The notes under the pieces were generated by a model. That model had not been told where the DNA came from. It searched no databases and was given only the letters and a program-made list of their open reading frames with translations. A DNA stretch of 64,000 bases from Jiella pacifica (GTDB taxonomy: Bacteria; Pseudomonadota; Alphaproteobacteria; Rhizobiales; Rhizobiaceae), in assembly GCF_010500815.1 (NCBI RefSeq), contig NZ_JAAAMG010000009.1:62001-126000 (forward strand), read 5' to 3'. Shown in pieces: positions 1 through 9,224 of this stretch. The translations under genes and the position numbers were made by a program. The stretch's first letter is position 1. Every line of letters starts with the position of its first letter.

Positions 1-369
<369 letters not shown>

Positions 370-487
370 CTGGCTCTCGTGCAAGCGCGCGAGCGGGCTT
401 CAGAGAGGGCCTTCTTCACCACTCCCGCCCTCGCCGCGGCGGCCTGCCTGCTGCGGCGAAGGCCCAGCGCGGACACTGAACGGGACC

Positions 488-1099
488 ATGGACAACGCAT
501 CGCTGCGCGGCCTGCCGGAACTCTACATCGCCCGGCACGGTCAGACCGACTGGAACGCCGAGGGACGGCTGCAAGGCCAGGTGGAGGTGCCGATCAATGC
601 GCTCGGCCGAACCCAGGCGCGGCGCAACGGTCGCTGTCTGCAGGACATTTTCGGTGACCGTGCGGAAACCTTTCGCTACCTTGCGAGCCCGCTAGGGCGC
701 GCCATGGAAACGATGCAGCTGATCCGCGAGGAACTCGGTCTTCCCCCCGAAGCCTTCGCCACCGACGATCGCCTCATCGAAGTCGGCTTCGGCGATTGGC
801 AAGGATGGACCATGGCCGAGCTCCGCCAGACTGACCCGGAGGGGATCCGCCGCCGCAAGGCCGACAAGTGGGGGTTTCTGCCCCCGGGCGAGCGAGGCGA
901 ATCCTACGCCATGCTCGCCGAGCGGGTCCGGCCGGTCTTCGAGGCCCTCGACGCCCCGACGGTTCTCGTCGCCCACGGCGGCGTCACGCGCAGCTTCCTT
1001 GCGCTCTACGCCGGAGTTCCGGGCGACGAGGCGGTTAGCACCGACATTCCGCAGGACCGGGTGCTGCACGTTTCGGGCGGCCGGCTCGAATGGGTGTGA
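488..1099 (+). CDS. Histidine phosphatase family protein (phosphoglycerate mutase-like)
   Basis: A 203-residue cytoplasmic member of the histidine phosphatase superfamily. The phosphate-accepting motif is near the N-terminus (LYIARHGQTDWNAEGRLQGQ, RHG). A second arginine-containing segment (ASPLGRAMETM) and the late VLVAHGGVTRSFLA histidine complete the usual active site. The frame is open further upstream, but the ATG at 488 places the RHG motif at the expected distance from the start, so it is preferred over upstream starts that add low-complexity sequence. The substrate cannot be told: relatives include GpmB, cobalamin phosphatases and sugar phosphatases. It lies between fabI and the LOG gene in the same direction and could be read with fabI. 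Confidence 0.85.
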   Translation: MDNASLRGLPELYIARHGQTDWNAEGRLQGQVEVPINALGRTQARRNGRCLQDIFGDRAETFRYLASPLGRAMETMQLIREELGLPPEAFATDDRLIEVGFGDWQGWTMAELRQTDPEGIRRRKADKWGFLPPGERGESYAMLAERVRPVFEALDAPTVLVAHGGVTRSFLALYAGVPGDEAVSTDIPQDRVLHVSGGRLEWV

Positions 1100-1171
1100 G
1101 CGCGGCTCCCCACCCTTTTCCAGCCGATCGGCCAACTTGATTTCTTCGCCTCAGCGTCGGACTTTCCATCC

Positions 1172-1777
1172 ATGAACACGATTCGATCCGTCTGTGTCTA
1201 TTGTGGCTCCTCGCCCGGCCGCAGCCCGGCCTACATCGCGGCGGCACGCGCGCTCGGCAGAAGCATCGGCGATGCCGGGCTCGAACTCGTCTATGGTGGC
1301 GGCACCAAGGGGGTGATGGGAGCCGTTTCCGACGCGGTTCTCACCTCCGGCGGCAAGGTCACGGGGATCATCCCGCAATTCCTGATCGACATGGAAGCGA
1401 CCGAGCGCGAGTTGAAGCGTCTCGACGAATTGATCGTCACGGCCGACATGCACGAGCGCAAGCATCGGATGTTCCAGCGTTCCGACGCCTTCGTCGCCCT
1501 GCCGGGCGGCATCGGAACACTGGAGGAACTGGTCGAGATCATGACCTGGAGCCAGCTCGGCCAGCATGAAAAGCCCGTCGTCATCGCCAATGTCGACGGC
1601 TTCTGGGATCCCCTCGCCCGGCTGTTCGATCACATGAGCGAGGAAGGCTTCCTTCATTCGGCCGACAGGGTGAAGCCACTGGTCGTCGACGACGTCGAGG
1701 ACATCGTGCCGATGCTGATCAAGCATGGTGCGGATGGCGAAGACGGCGGCCGCAGAGAGATCATCGAGCGGATGTAG
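1172..1777 (+). CDS. LOG family protein (TIGR00730), nucleoside monophosphate phosphoribohydrolase-like
   Basis: A 201-residue Rossmann-fold protein of the LOG family, often labelled lysine decarboxylase by old annotation. Characterised members cleave N6-modified AMP or AMP to base plus ribose 5-phosphate (cytokinin activation in plants and some bacteria). Diagnostic motifs are VCVYCGSSPG at the N-terminus, VYGGGTKGVMGAVSD and LPGGIGTLEELVEIMTWSQLG, the last being the family's PGGxGTxxE signature. Length and motif spacing are complete. No strong Shine-Dalgarno is visible before the ATG. The gene ends 46 bases from the convergent AarF-like gene. Confidence 0.9.
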   Translation: MNTIRSVCVYCGSSPGRSPAYIAAARALGRSIGDAGLELVYGGGTKGVMGAVSDAVLTSGGKVTGIIPQFLIDMEATERELKRLDELIVTADMHERKHRMFQRSDAFVALPGGIGTLEELVEIMTWSQLGQHEKPVVIANVDGFWDPLARLFDHMSEEGFLHSADRVKPLVVDDVEDIVPMLIKHGADGEDGGRREIIERM

Positions 1778-1823
1778 ATCCGGCGCTCCTGCCGCGGATC
1801 CTCAGATCGATCAGCCGACAGCC

Positions 1824-3233
1824 CTAAAAATACCGCGCGAATATGGCCTTCACATCGACGTGCGCCCTCAGGCGCGCGGCAAGAAGATAGGTCCCGCCGT
1901 ACTTGCGCTGGAGGAACAACGTATCGACAGGAGGCAGACGCCACCCGTCGCGTTCGTCGGCGAAAGCGATACTCTGCTCACGCATGGTGTCGACGATGGC
2001 ACGATCGCCGAAGTCGAAGATTTGCGTGCGCTGCAGCGGCTGCATCACCGTCTCGACCATCGCCATCACCTTGTCCTGATGACGCTGCGCAACGGAAGCG
2101 TCGATCAGCCCGATGTCCGTCAGCGCCGTTCGGGCCGCAGGCCAGTCGCTCGACAGTCCAGCTGCGCCGAGCCGCCGGCATTGCTCGGCAAGTTCCGGCG
2201 AAAAAGCCCGTGTCGCACCGAAATCGAGGAGCACGATCCGTCCCGACGATGGCTCGTAGCGATAATTCGCGAGGTTCGGGTCGGTCTGCATAAGCTGGAA
2301 CGAGAAGAGTTCGCGCAGCGACAGATCGATGAGGAGACGTGCGGCCCGATCCCGGGTCTCCTGCGACGCGCTCTCCAGGGTTTCGATCGGAACAGAATCG
2401 ACGAATGTCATGGCGAGTACGCTTGGTCCTGAAAAGTCGCGATGGACGTCCGGGACCAGATAATCGGCCTCGCCCTCGAGCAGCACACCGAACCGCTCCA
2501 TGCAGCTCGCCTCGCGCTCGTAGTCCGCCTCCTCGTGCAGTTGCCGCTTGGCCTCCGACAATAGCGGCGCAATATCGAGATGCTTGGGAACCAGGCCGGA
2601 AAGGCGCAGCAGCGTCGAGACGTTGTCGACATCGCTGTCAATGCTGCGAGCGACGCCCGGATACTGGACCTTGATCGCCAGAAGCCGTCCGTCCGTGGTC
2701 AGGCCGCGATGCACCTGTCCGATCGAGGCGGCGGCGATCGGGCGATGATCGAAGAACTCGAAGCACTTTTCCCAGCCCTTGCCCCACGCCGCGTCGAGCA
2801 CGCCCTGCAGCTGACGTCGTGGCATCGGCTCGGCATCAGCTCTCAGCCGTGCCATGATTGCTGCCAGTTCCGGCGGCAACATGTCGCCGGCATCCATCGA
2901 GATCAGCTGGCCCATCTTCATGGCCGCGCCGCGAAGCTGGGCGAGTTGCTCCGTTGCCCGCAACACGTTGGCGGGGGTGAGGACGAGGTCTTCCAGCCGC
3001 GGTCGCTCGCCGCGGACCGCTCTTCCAGCCGCATCGACCAGCATGCCACCGCCGACGCCGGCCGCTAGCCTCCCGAGGCGGGCGAGACGCGAAAGACGGC
3101 CCGTCGGGACCGACGAGCCGCGAGAGGATGGAAAGCGAGGGGACAAGGTCGGAAACCTTTCGAGTGGACACGGCGGCGGAGCTTGCCCGTTGCCGCTCGT
3201 CTCATCAGCTATGCACAGCCTGATGGCGTGCAA
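1824..3233 (-). CDS. ABC1/AarF/UbiB kinase-like family protein
   Basis: A 469-residue atypical kinase-like protein of the ADCK/COQ8/UbiB group; well-studied members are ATPases that support ubiquinone synthesis. The family-specific KxGQ motif is present (AAMKMGQLISMDAGDMLPPE, about residues 104-123), as is the Ala-rich loop AAASIGQVHRG. Further on lie the ATP-binding lysine (LLAIKVQYPG), EADYEREA and the metal-binding LLDFGATRAFS. It lacks the C-terminal transmembrane helices of E. coli UbiB, so it is a shorter AarF-domain protein. The first 40 residues are Pro- and Ser-rich, and the true start could lie somewhat inside. It is convergent with the LOG gene. Confidence 0.88.
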   Translation of the reverse strand: MHAIRLCIADETSGNGQAPPPCPLERFPTLSPRFPSSRGSSVPTGRLSRLARLGRLAAGVGGGMLVDAAGRAVRGERPRLEDLVLTPANVLRATEQLAQLRGAAMKMGQLISMDAGDMLPPELAAIMARLRADAEPMPRRQLQGVLDAAWGKGWEKCFEFFDHRPIAAASIGQVHRGLTTDGRLLAIKVQYPGVARSIDSDVDNVSTLLRLSGLVPKHLDIAPLLSEAKRQLHEEADYEREASCMERFGVLLEGEADYLVPDVHRDFSGPSVLAMTFVDSVPIETLESASQETRDRAARLLIDLSLRELFSFQLMQTDPNLANYRYEPSSGRIVLLDFGATRAFSPELAEQCRRLGAAGLSSDWPAARTALTDIGLIDASVAQRHQDKVMAMVETVMQPLQRTQIFDFGDRAIVDTMREQSIAFADERDGWRLPPVDTLFLQRKYGGTYLLAARLRAHVDVKAIFARYF

Positions 3234-3347
3234 GCGCGACGGCCCTGCGACCTGTCGTCATCCGGTGCGCCGATAATGATAGGACGGCGGGAGATCCGAC
3301 CGGTTCGGCCGCAGCGCCTTCACACTCATTGAGCAGTTCGGCTCGCG

Positions 3348-3983
3348 CTATTCGGCCTTCGCCGGCACGAACTCGACCTCGATTTCGAGCGTGACGTCCT
3401 TTCCGACCGGCCCGGCGAAGGTATCGATGCCGTATTTCGTGCGGTCGAAGGTCATCGTCCCGGAAAAGCCGACGGTCGGCAGCTTGGAAACCGGGTGGGG
3501 GTCGACCACCGTGTTGAAGGTCACGTCCATCGTCTCTTCGTGCGTCTGGCCGTGCAGCGTCAGGTCGCCGGTCACCCTGCCGGTCTTGTCGCCTGTTTCC
3601 TCGATCGACTTGGAGACGAACTTCGCTTCGGGAAACTTCGCCGCGTCGAGGAACATGTCGCTCTCGATCTCGTCGTCGAAGCTCTTGTCGTCGGCCGGAT
3701 AGTGGGTGTCGACCGATGCCGGATCGACCGTCGCCGTCAGCTTCGATTGCGTCACGTCGTCGGGGTCGAGTTCGAGGGTCGCGGAGATATCGGCGAAGCG
3801 GCCGATATAGGTGGAGAGGCCGAAGTGGTCGACCTTCCACAAGACGTTCGTATGCAGCGGATCGTTGACGTAGGTGCCGGCGTTGATGTCGATGGTCTGC
3901 GCCGCGGCGGGCGTCGCCATCGGGGGCGCCGTGAGGCCCGCTGCCGAAAGGCCGAGGACGAGGGCGGGAACGACTGAGCGCAT
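3348..3983 (-). CDS. YceI family periplasmic protein
   Basis: A 211-residue exported protein with the YceI lipocalin-like fold, which binds isoprenoid or amide lipids in characterised members; the physiological role is usually unknown. A signal peptide is evident from MRSVVPALVLGLSAAGL to an ATPAAAQ cleavage region at about residue 25. The mature part begins with the YceI pattern (DPLHTNVLWKVDHFGLSTYIGRF), then SVDTHYPADDKSFDDEI and VGFSGTMTFDRTKYGI. The start at 3983 is chosen over the upstream ATG at 4094 because it sits 6 bases after AGGAG and directly begins the signal peptide. Confidence 0.92.
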   Translation of the reverse strand: MRSVVPALVLGLSAAGLTAPPMATPAAAQTIDINAGTYVNDPLHTNVLWKVDHFGLSTYIGRFADISATLELDPDDVTQSKLTATVDPASVDTHYPADDKSFDDEIESDMFLDAAKFPEAKFVSKSIEETGDKTGRVTGDLTLHGQTHEETMDVTFNTVVDPHPVSKLPTVGFSGTMTFDRTKYGIDTFAGPVGKDVTLEIEVEFVPAKAE

Positions 3984-4277
3984 GAAGTCTCCTTGCTGTT
4001 GCGAAATTGGCCCTGCCGGAGGCCGAAACCCCGCCAGCGGCTTGGCAACCAAGCTATCGATGAGGTGGCAGAAGGAAACCCGCAGGACGCGCACTCCTGC
4101 GTGACGGTGAGTTCATCGCCTGGCATGATTTCGTCATGTTCGTGCAGCGGCCTGCGCCGCGCGCCACGGCCCCGACGCTTGCGCGAGGCGCTGGCGCGCC
4201 TATGTCAAGGCCACGGGACGGAGCCGCATGGCTAGCCGTCCCGATTGTTTTTCGAAGAATGAGGAAACACCCCGCCC

Positions 4278-5828
4278 ATGGCCGAGAAACGCTCGACCCC
4301 GAAGATCGAAGTCCGCACCGCGACGACCAAGGACGTTTCCGCCATCATCGCCCTTTCGGCCAAGGTCTTCAAGGACGAGGCCCCCTATACCCGCGGCATG
4401 GTCATGGGCCAGCTCTCGGCCTTCCCCGAGGGCCAGTTCGTCGTCGTCTACGAGGACGAGATCGTCGGCTACGCGGCGACGATGGTCCTGCCCGAGGCCA
4501 AGGTGATGAAGCAGCATTCCTGGGCCGAGGTCACCGGTGGCGGCTACGCGGCGATGCACGATCGCAAAGGCGACTGGCTCTACGGCATCGAAGTCTGCGT
4601 CGATCCGGACCGCCGGCGGCTCAGGATCGGCAAGCGCCTCTACGACGCCCGCCGACGGCTGTGCACGGATATGGATCTGAAGGGCATCGCCTTCGGCGGC
4701 CGCCTGCCGGGCTACAAGCGCCACGCCAAGAAATACGGCACCCCCGAGGCCTATCTCGAGGCCGTGCGCAAGAACGAGATCACCGATCCGGTCGCCTCCT
4801 TCCATCTGAAGGCGGGCTTCGAGCCGGAATTTCTCTTGAAGAACTACTATCCGATCGACACCGCCTCGGGCGGCCATGGCGTTCTGATGGTCTGGCCGAA
4901 CCCCTATTACGATCCCGAGCATGCCAAGCAGCCGGTCAACCGCTCCAATCCCGACATCGTACGGATCGTCACCGTGCAGATGCAGGCGCGCAAGATGGCG
5001 GCGACGAAGGAGTTCTACGACGCGGTCGAATATTTCGTCGAGGTAGCGGCGGAATACGACGCCGACTTCGTCGTCTTCCCGGAGCTCTTCACGCTGATGC
5101 TGCTTTCCGCCGAGCCGGAGGAGCTGAAGCCGGAGGCGGCGATCGCGCGGCTGACGGAACACACGCCCGAGTTCGTCGAGCGCATGACGGCGATGGCCAT
5201 CCGCCGCAACATCAACATCATCGGCGGCAGCCACGCGACCCGCACCGAGGACGGCGAGATCCAGAACGTCGGCTACGCCTTCCTGCGCGACGGCTCGGTC
5301 CATGCCCGCGAAAAAATCCACCCGACGCCGAACGAGCGGCAGTACTGGCATATCCAGGGCGGCGATCCGATCGACGTGATCGAGACCGACTGCGGCCCGG
5401 TCGGCATCATGATCTGCTACGATTCCGAATTCCCGGAGATCGCCCGGCGCCTCTGCGACCAGGGCGCCCGCATCCTCTTCGTGCCGTTCAACACCGACAC
5501 CCGCCACGGCTATCTGCGCGTGCGCTACTGCTGCCAGGCGCGGGCGATCGAGAACCAGTGCTACGTCGTAACGTCGGGGATGACAGGCAACCTTGCCAAT
5601 GTCGACAATCTCGACATCGAATACGCCCAGTCCGGCATCTTCACCCCGTGCGACTTCCCCTTCGCCCGCGACGGCATCGCGGCGGAAACCTCGGAAAACG
5701 TCGAGATGGTCGCCGTCGCCGACCTCAACCTCTCCACCCTCGCCTGGGCCCGCTACGAAGGCTCGGTCCGCAATTTCCGCGACCGCCGGCTGGATCTTTA
5801 TCGCACGCGCTGGTCCGACGGGGGGTGA
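4278..5828 (+). CDS. Fused GNAT acetyltransferase / carbon-nitrogen hydrolase
   Basis: A 516-residue two-domain protein. Residues about 8-210 form a GNAT-like domain (VRTATTKDVSAIIALSAKVF, VCVDPDRRRLRIGKRLYDA as the acetyl-CoA loop region). Residues about 230-500 form a nitrilase-superfamily domain. The catalytic triad of that superfamily is visible: Glu269 in VVFPELFTL, Lys346 in AREKIHPTP and Cys380 in GIMICYDSEFPE. This fusion is a recognised architecture in proteobacteria, but its reaction is not established; an amidase releasing a group then handled by acetylation is only inference. The start follows GAATGAGGAAAC and is supported by immediate onset of the GNAT domain. It is convergent with rarD and the two stop codons abut (5828/5829). 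Confidence 0.9.
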   Translation: MAEKRSTPKIEVRTATTKDVSAIIALSAKVFKDEAPYTRGMVMGQLSAFPEGQFVVVYEDEIVGYAATMVLPEAKVMKQHSWAEVTGGGYAAMHDRKGDWLYGIEVCVDPDRRRLRIGKRLYDARRRLCTDMDLKGIAFGGRLPGYKRHAKKYGTPEAYLEAVRKNEITDPVASFHLKAGFEPEFLLKNYYPIDTASGGHGVLMVWPNPYYDPEHAKQPVNRSNPDIVRIVTVQMQARKMAATKEFYDAVEYFVEVAAEYDADFVVFPELFTLMLLSAEPEELKPEAAIARLTEHTPEFVERMTAMAIRRNINIIGGSHATRTEDGEIQNVGYAFLRDGSVHAREKIHPTPNERQYWHIQGGDPIDVIETDCGPVGIMICYDSEFPEIARRLCDQGARILFVPFNTDTRHGYLRVRYCCQARAIENQCYVVTSGMTGNLANVDNLDIEYAQSGIFTPCDFPFARDGIAAETSENVEMVAVADLNLSTLAWARYEGSVRNFRDRRLDLYRTRWSDGG

Positions 5829-6758
5829 TCACCGGGGCGTCCGGCGGGGTGTAGCCGCGCCAGGCGCTGCGGCCTTCTCGCCGCGCCGCCGCCTCACCAG
5901 CGACCACGTGTAGAGCGCCAGCGCCGACCAGATGAAGGCGAAGGCGACCAGCTGCCACTCGCTGAACGGCTCGCCGAACAGGAAGACGGCGGTGAAGAAC
6001 AACAGCGTCGGCACGATGTATTGCAGGATGCCGATGGTGGTGAAATGCAGGAGCCGCGCGCCGGCGGCGTAGAGGATGAGCGGCACGGCGGTGAGCGGAC
6101 CGGCGGCTAACAGCATCGCGGTCTCGAAGCCGTCCGCCCCGAAATGCCTGTCGGGGACGAACAGCGCGACGAGCACGATCGAGGGTACGACGAGGATCGC
6201 CACCTCGAGGAAGAACCCCTCGCTGGCACCGACCGGCACCGTCTTGCGCAGCAGCCCGTAGGTTCCGAAGGTCAGGGCCAGCACCAGCGAGATCCACGGC
6301 AGCCCGCCGGCCTTGGCCGTCAGAATGGCGACGCCGACGGCCGCCAGCGCGATGGCCACGCCCTGAAGGCGCGTCGGCCGCTCGCCGAGGAAGATCGCCG
6401 CCAGCGCGACGTTGACCAGCGGGTTGATGTAGTAGCCGAGCGCCGCCTCGAGCGTGTGGCCGGCGCCGATGGCATAGACGTAGGTGCCCCAGTTGATCGA
6501 GATCAGCGAGGCCGTCAGGGCGGCGAGCGCCACCGTGCGGAGGTTGCGGAAATGCCCGAAGGCATGGCGGACGGTCCCCTGCCAGAGCAGGATCGCGATC
6601 GCCAGCGGCAGCGCCCAGACGATCCGGTGCGCAACCACCTCGACCGGCGAGACATTGGCGAGGAGCTTCATGAACAGCGGCATCACGAGGCCCCAGATGC
6701 CATAGGCGCCGAGGGCATAGATGAGACCCTGGCGGCTTTCGCCCTGGGGAGACTGCAT
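5829..6758 (-). CDS. rarD: EamA family transporter RarD
   Basis: A 309-residue inner-membrane protein of the drug/metabolite transporter superfamily with ten predicted helices in two EamA repeats. RarD-type features are the opening GLIYALGAYGIWGLVMPLFMK and the AHRIVWALPLA segment, then INWGTYVYAIGAGHTLEAALG and YYINPLVNV. The C-terminus is Arg-rich (LVRRRRGEKAA), consistent with a cytoplasmic tail. The substrate is unknown. The 3' end abuts the GNAT-nitrilase gene with no spacer. Upstream to 7011 there is a 253-base stretch with no credible gene. Confidence 0.92.
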   Translation of the reverse strand: MQSPQGESRQGLIYALGAYGIWGLVMPLFMKLLANVSPVEVVAHRIVWALPLAIAILLWQGTVRHAFGHFRNLRTVALAALTASLISINWGTYVYAIGAGHTLEAALGYYINPLVNVALAAIFLGERPTRLQGVAIALAAVGVAILTAKAGGLPWISLVLALTFGTYGLLRKTVPVGASEGFFLEVAILVVPSIVLVALFVPDRHFGADGFETAMLLAAGPLTAVPLILYAAGARLLHFTTIGILQYIVPTLLFFTAVFLFGEPFSEWQLVAFAFIWSALALYTWSLVRRRRGEKAAAPGAATPRRTPR

Positions 6759-7011
6759 GGCCGGACCTTTTGCGGCGGGAGCGTATCGGCGCAGCCCTAG
6801 CAGACCGGGCCGTATGCTTCAGCCCGATTTTGCGTGATCGTTGCCATCAAGAATTCCGATGATGCTTCGCCGCGCGTCGGCTGTGTTTCGTCGGTCGGCA
6901 AAGGAGATGCAATAGGACGAATTCGACCGAGCGCGCCGTTGCCTCGCCTCGCCACGCGATTGATCGCGCGGATCAGCGGGTCGAGCCTGCCCGATCTGAA
7001 AATTGCGTGCG

Positions 7012-7473
7012 TCAGGCCTCGTCCGGCGACGGCGCGTCCGGGTGCTGATAGTTGACGATCTTCCCAATCGCCTCAGCCATCTCGGGATCGTCGTCCGTGG
7101 CTCTACCGGGCAGCGTGGGCATCGCGTCGACATAGGGGATCTTCGCCTCGATCCCGTCCTGCGCATTCGGCCGGATCGTGCTCGGATCGTCCAGCGCCCC
7201 GATGGCGATCGAGACCGCGCTCGCCGTCTCGTAGGTGAGCGGGGTCCCGCATTCCGGGCAGAAGCCCCTTTCGGCATAGCTCGACGAGCGGAAGCGCTTC
7301 GGCTCGGCCTTGGTCCAGACCAGCGTTCCCGCCCGCGTATGGACGAGTGGCGCATAGAAGGAGCCGAAGGCCTTCTGGCACATGCGGCAATGGCAGATCG
7401 ACGCTGTCTCCGCCTCGATCTCGCTGCGGAACCGCACGGCTCCGCATTGGCATCCGCCGGTGAGCATCGTCAT
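7012..7473 (-). CDS. GFA family zinc-binding protein
   Basis: A 153-residue protein of the GFA (glutathione-dependent formaldehyde-activating-like) family, most members of which have unknown substrates. Zinc-ligand cysteine clusters are visible in order: GGCQCGAVRF, ICHCRMCQKAFGSFYAP and RGFCPECGTPLTYE. The start at 7473 is chosen because AGGGAG lies 7 bases upstream; an upstream ATG at 7506 lacks such a site and adds residues outside the domain. It is on the same strand as, and downstream of, proline iminopeptidase (127-base gap). Confidence 0.88.
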   Translation of the reverse strand: MTMLTGGCQCGAVRFRSEIEAETASICHCRMCQKAFGSFYAPLVHTRAGTLVWTKAEPKRFRSSSYAERGFCPECGTPLTYETASAVSIAIGALDDPSTIRPNAQDGIEAKIPYVDAMPTLPGRATDDDPEMAEAIGKIVNYQHPDAPSPDEA

Positions 7474-7633
7474 CTGCCATCTCCCTGGTGCGTATTGCCG
7501 GTCCAACGGCTTTCAGGAAAGATCTTAGGTCCGGCCCTCGGGCAAGAGAAGGTCGAGACCTGTCTCGGTGACGATCGAATTTCGAAGCTTCACCGGATGC
7601 AGGCTCCGCCTTCCCTTGTTGCCAATGAGCCGC

Positions 7634-8602
7634 TCAGCCTGTTGCGAGTTCGTCGGCAAACCGATCCGTCGCATCGAGCAATTCCGTCAGGATCGCCGGC
7701 TCTGCGAAGGCGTGGCCGGAGGCCTCCACCAGCCGATAATCGGCTTTCGGCCAGGCTTGGGCGAACTGCCAGGAGGTGATCGCCGGGGTGACGACGTCGT
7801 AACGCCCCTGGACGATGACGCCGGGCGTCTCGGCAAGGCGGTCCATGTTCGAAAGCAGCTGCCCCTCTTCCAGCCAGAGCTCGTGGAAGAAGAAGTGGTT
7901 CTCGATCCGGGCGAAGGCGATCTGCCCGTCGGAGACGCTGCCGCCAGACGCTCGGGTCGGCGGATTGGCCGAGCGAAGCATCACCGTCGCCCCCTCCCAG
8001 GCCGTCCATGCTTCCGCCGCCCTTGCCCTGACAGCGCGGTCGGGGTCGAGCAGGCGCCGGCGGTAGGCGGCGATCAGATCGTCCTGTTCCGCTGCCGGGA
8101 TTTGCGCGACGAGGTTCTCCCAGTGATCGGGGAACAGCCGGTTGGCGCCGCACTCGTAGAACCAGTCGAGCTCCGAGCGCCGACCGGAAAAGATGCCGCG
8201 CAGGATCAGACCGGATGCGCGATCGGTGTGGGCCTGGGCATAAGCGAGCGCCAAGGTGGCGCCCCACGAGCCGCCGAACAGCAGCCAGCGCTCGATCTCG
8301 AGGTGCCTGCGTAGCCGTTCGAGATCGTCGACGAGGTGCCAGGTTGTGTTACCGTCCAGCGAGCCGAGCGGCGTCGAACGCCCGCAGCCGCGTTGATCGA
8401 ACAGGACGATCCGATAGCGGGTCGGATCGAACAATCGCCGATGCTGGGCCGACGTGCCGCTGCCGGGGCCGCCATGCAGGAAGACCGCGGGCAGGCCCGC
8501 CGGATTGCCGCATTCTTCGAAATAGATCTCGTGGCCGTCGCCGACGGCGAGACGGCCCATGCGGAAGGGCTCGATCGGCGGATAGGGTTTGCGCGCTGTC
8601 AT
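7634..8602 (-). CDS. pip: Proline iminopeptidase
   Basis: A 322-residue alpha/beta hydrolase (family S33) that removes N-terminal proline from peptides in the cytoplasm. The oxyanion-hole motif HGGPGSG is at residues 43-49. The substrate-site pattern DQRGCGRSTP is at about 69-78, and the nucleophile elbow GGSWG puts the catalytic Ser at 112. The C-terminal GRYDVVTP and EASGHAFAEP carry the Asp and His. Length is typical for bacterial Pip. A GC-rich inverted repeat separates it from the small RMF-like gene upstream. Confidence 0.94.
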   Translation of the reverse strand: MTARKPYPPIEPFRMGRLAVGDGHEIYFEECGNPAGLPAVFLHGGPGSGTSAQHRRLFDPTRYRIVLFDQRGCGRSTPLGSLDGNTTWHLVDDLERLRRHLEIERWLLFGGSWGATLALAYAQAHTDRASGLILRGIFSGRRSELDWFYECGANRLFPDHWENLVAQIPAAEQDDLIAAYRRRLLDPDRAVRARAAEAWTAWEGATVMLRSANPPTRASGGSVSDGQIAFARIENHFFFHELWLEEGQLLSNMDRLAETPGVIVQGRYDVVTPAITSWQFAQAWPKADYRLVEASGHAFAEPAILTELLDATDRFADELATG

Positions 8603-8659
8603 CGAAGCGCCTTAGCACCGAACGCCTGCGCGCCAAAAGCCGCAAATGTGCAGCCCGCC

Positions 8660-8722
8660 GGGGATCGGGCTCGCCAACGCCGGGGCCGGCCGGCCCGCTC
8701 GCCGGGCGGAGCCTCGATCCCC
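8660..8722 (-). terminator. GC-rich hairpin between the RMF-like gene and pip
   Basis: Outer arms GGGGATCG (8660-8667) and CGATCCCC (8715-8722) are perfectly complementary and enclose further GC-rich complementary sequence, including a self-complementary block around 8680-8695. Read on the minus strand it lies just after the RMF-like gene stop and before pip. There is no clear T-run, so it may be a terminator or only an mRNA-stabilising structure. Confidence 0.4.
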
Positions 8723-8731
8723 GAGTCGGCG

Positions 8732-8935
8732 TCAGAAACGCGGTTGCCGCTCGGCTTCCGATTGCCGTTCGTAGTTGAAACCTTCCTCCCAGAGGTCCTT
8801 CATCGGATCGTTTTCCGACTGATACGGATTTGGCGCGCCGAGCCCGTGCAGGCGAAAGGCCTTGCGTCCCCTCAGCCAGATCGCCTTCTCGCTCGCTGCG
8901 GCCATCATGGCTTCAGACAGGGTCTCCATACTCAT
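8732..8935 (-). CDS. Small RMF/CrpP-like protein
   Basis: A 67-residue protein resembling ribosome modulation factor and the related CrpP-type small proteins found widely in alphaproteobacteria. The matching pattern is GRKAFRLHGLGAPNPY followed by KDLWEEGF, which parallels the G-x-x-A, NPY and W-x-x-GF positions of that family. In E. coli, RMF binds 30S/70S ribosomes and promotes 100S dimers in stationary phase; the same role here is inference. Start at 8935 follows GGGGGAGGAAACG, a very strong Shine-Dalgarno, and a second in-frame ATG follows at 8929. A TAGAAT -10-like hexamer lies about 25 bases upstream of the start. Confidence 0.7.
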   Translation of the reverse strand: MSMETLSEAMMAAASEKAIWLRGRKAFRLHGLGAPNPYQSENDPMKDLWEEGFNYERQSEAERQPRF

Positions 8936-9224
8936 CGTTTCCTCCCCCGTATCTTCCCTATGGGAATTCTAGGTGCTCAGTCTGCACGAAGTCCAGCGGA
9001 ATCTGCAACCGCCATATCGGTCGCCGGCGACGGATTCGGGAGCATCGTCAGCATCTTCGCGTTCACCTTGAAACGTTTCTCGAAGCTCGGGCGGACGCCA
9101 GAGCGCCACCAGCGCGCCGTCTGGCGAAGAACGTCGGCAGGAGCGGCCTTCGGGGAGAAAGGGCTGCCGCTTTTGCCGGGAAACCATGTTATCCCGGCCC
9201 CGAGAAAACGAGGGAGACCCGTCG

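Noticed and set aside
4136-5854. 572-codon plus-strand frame offset from the GNAT-nitrilase gene
   Set aside because: Arg-rich out-of-frame shadow; the true frame has the nitrilase triad.
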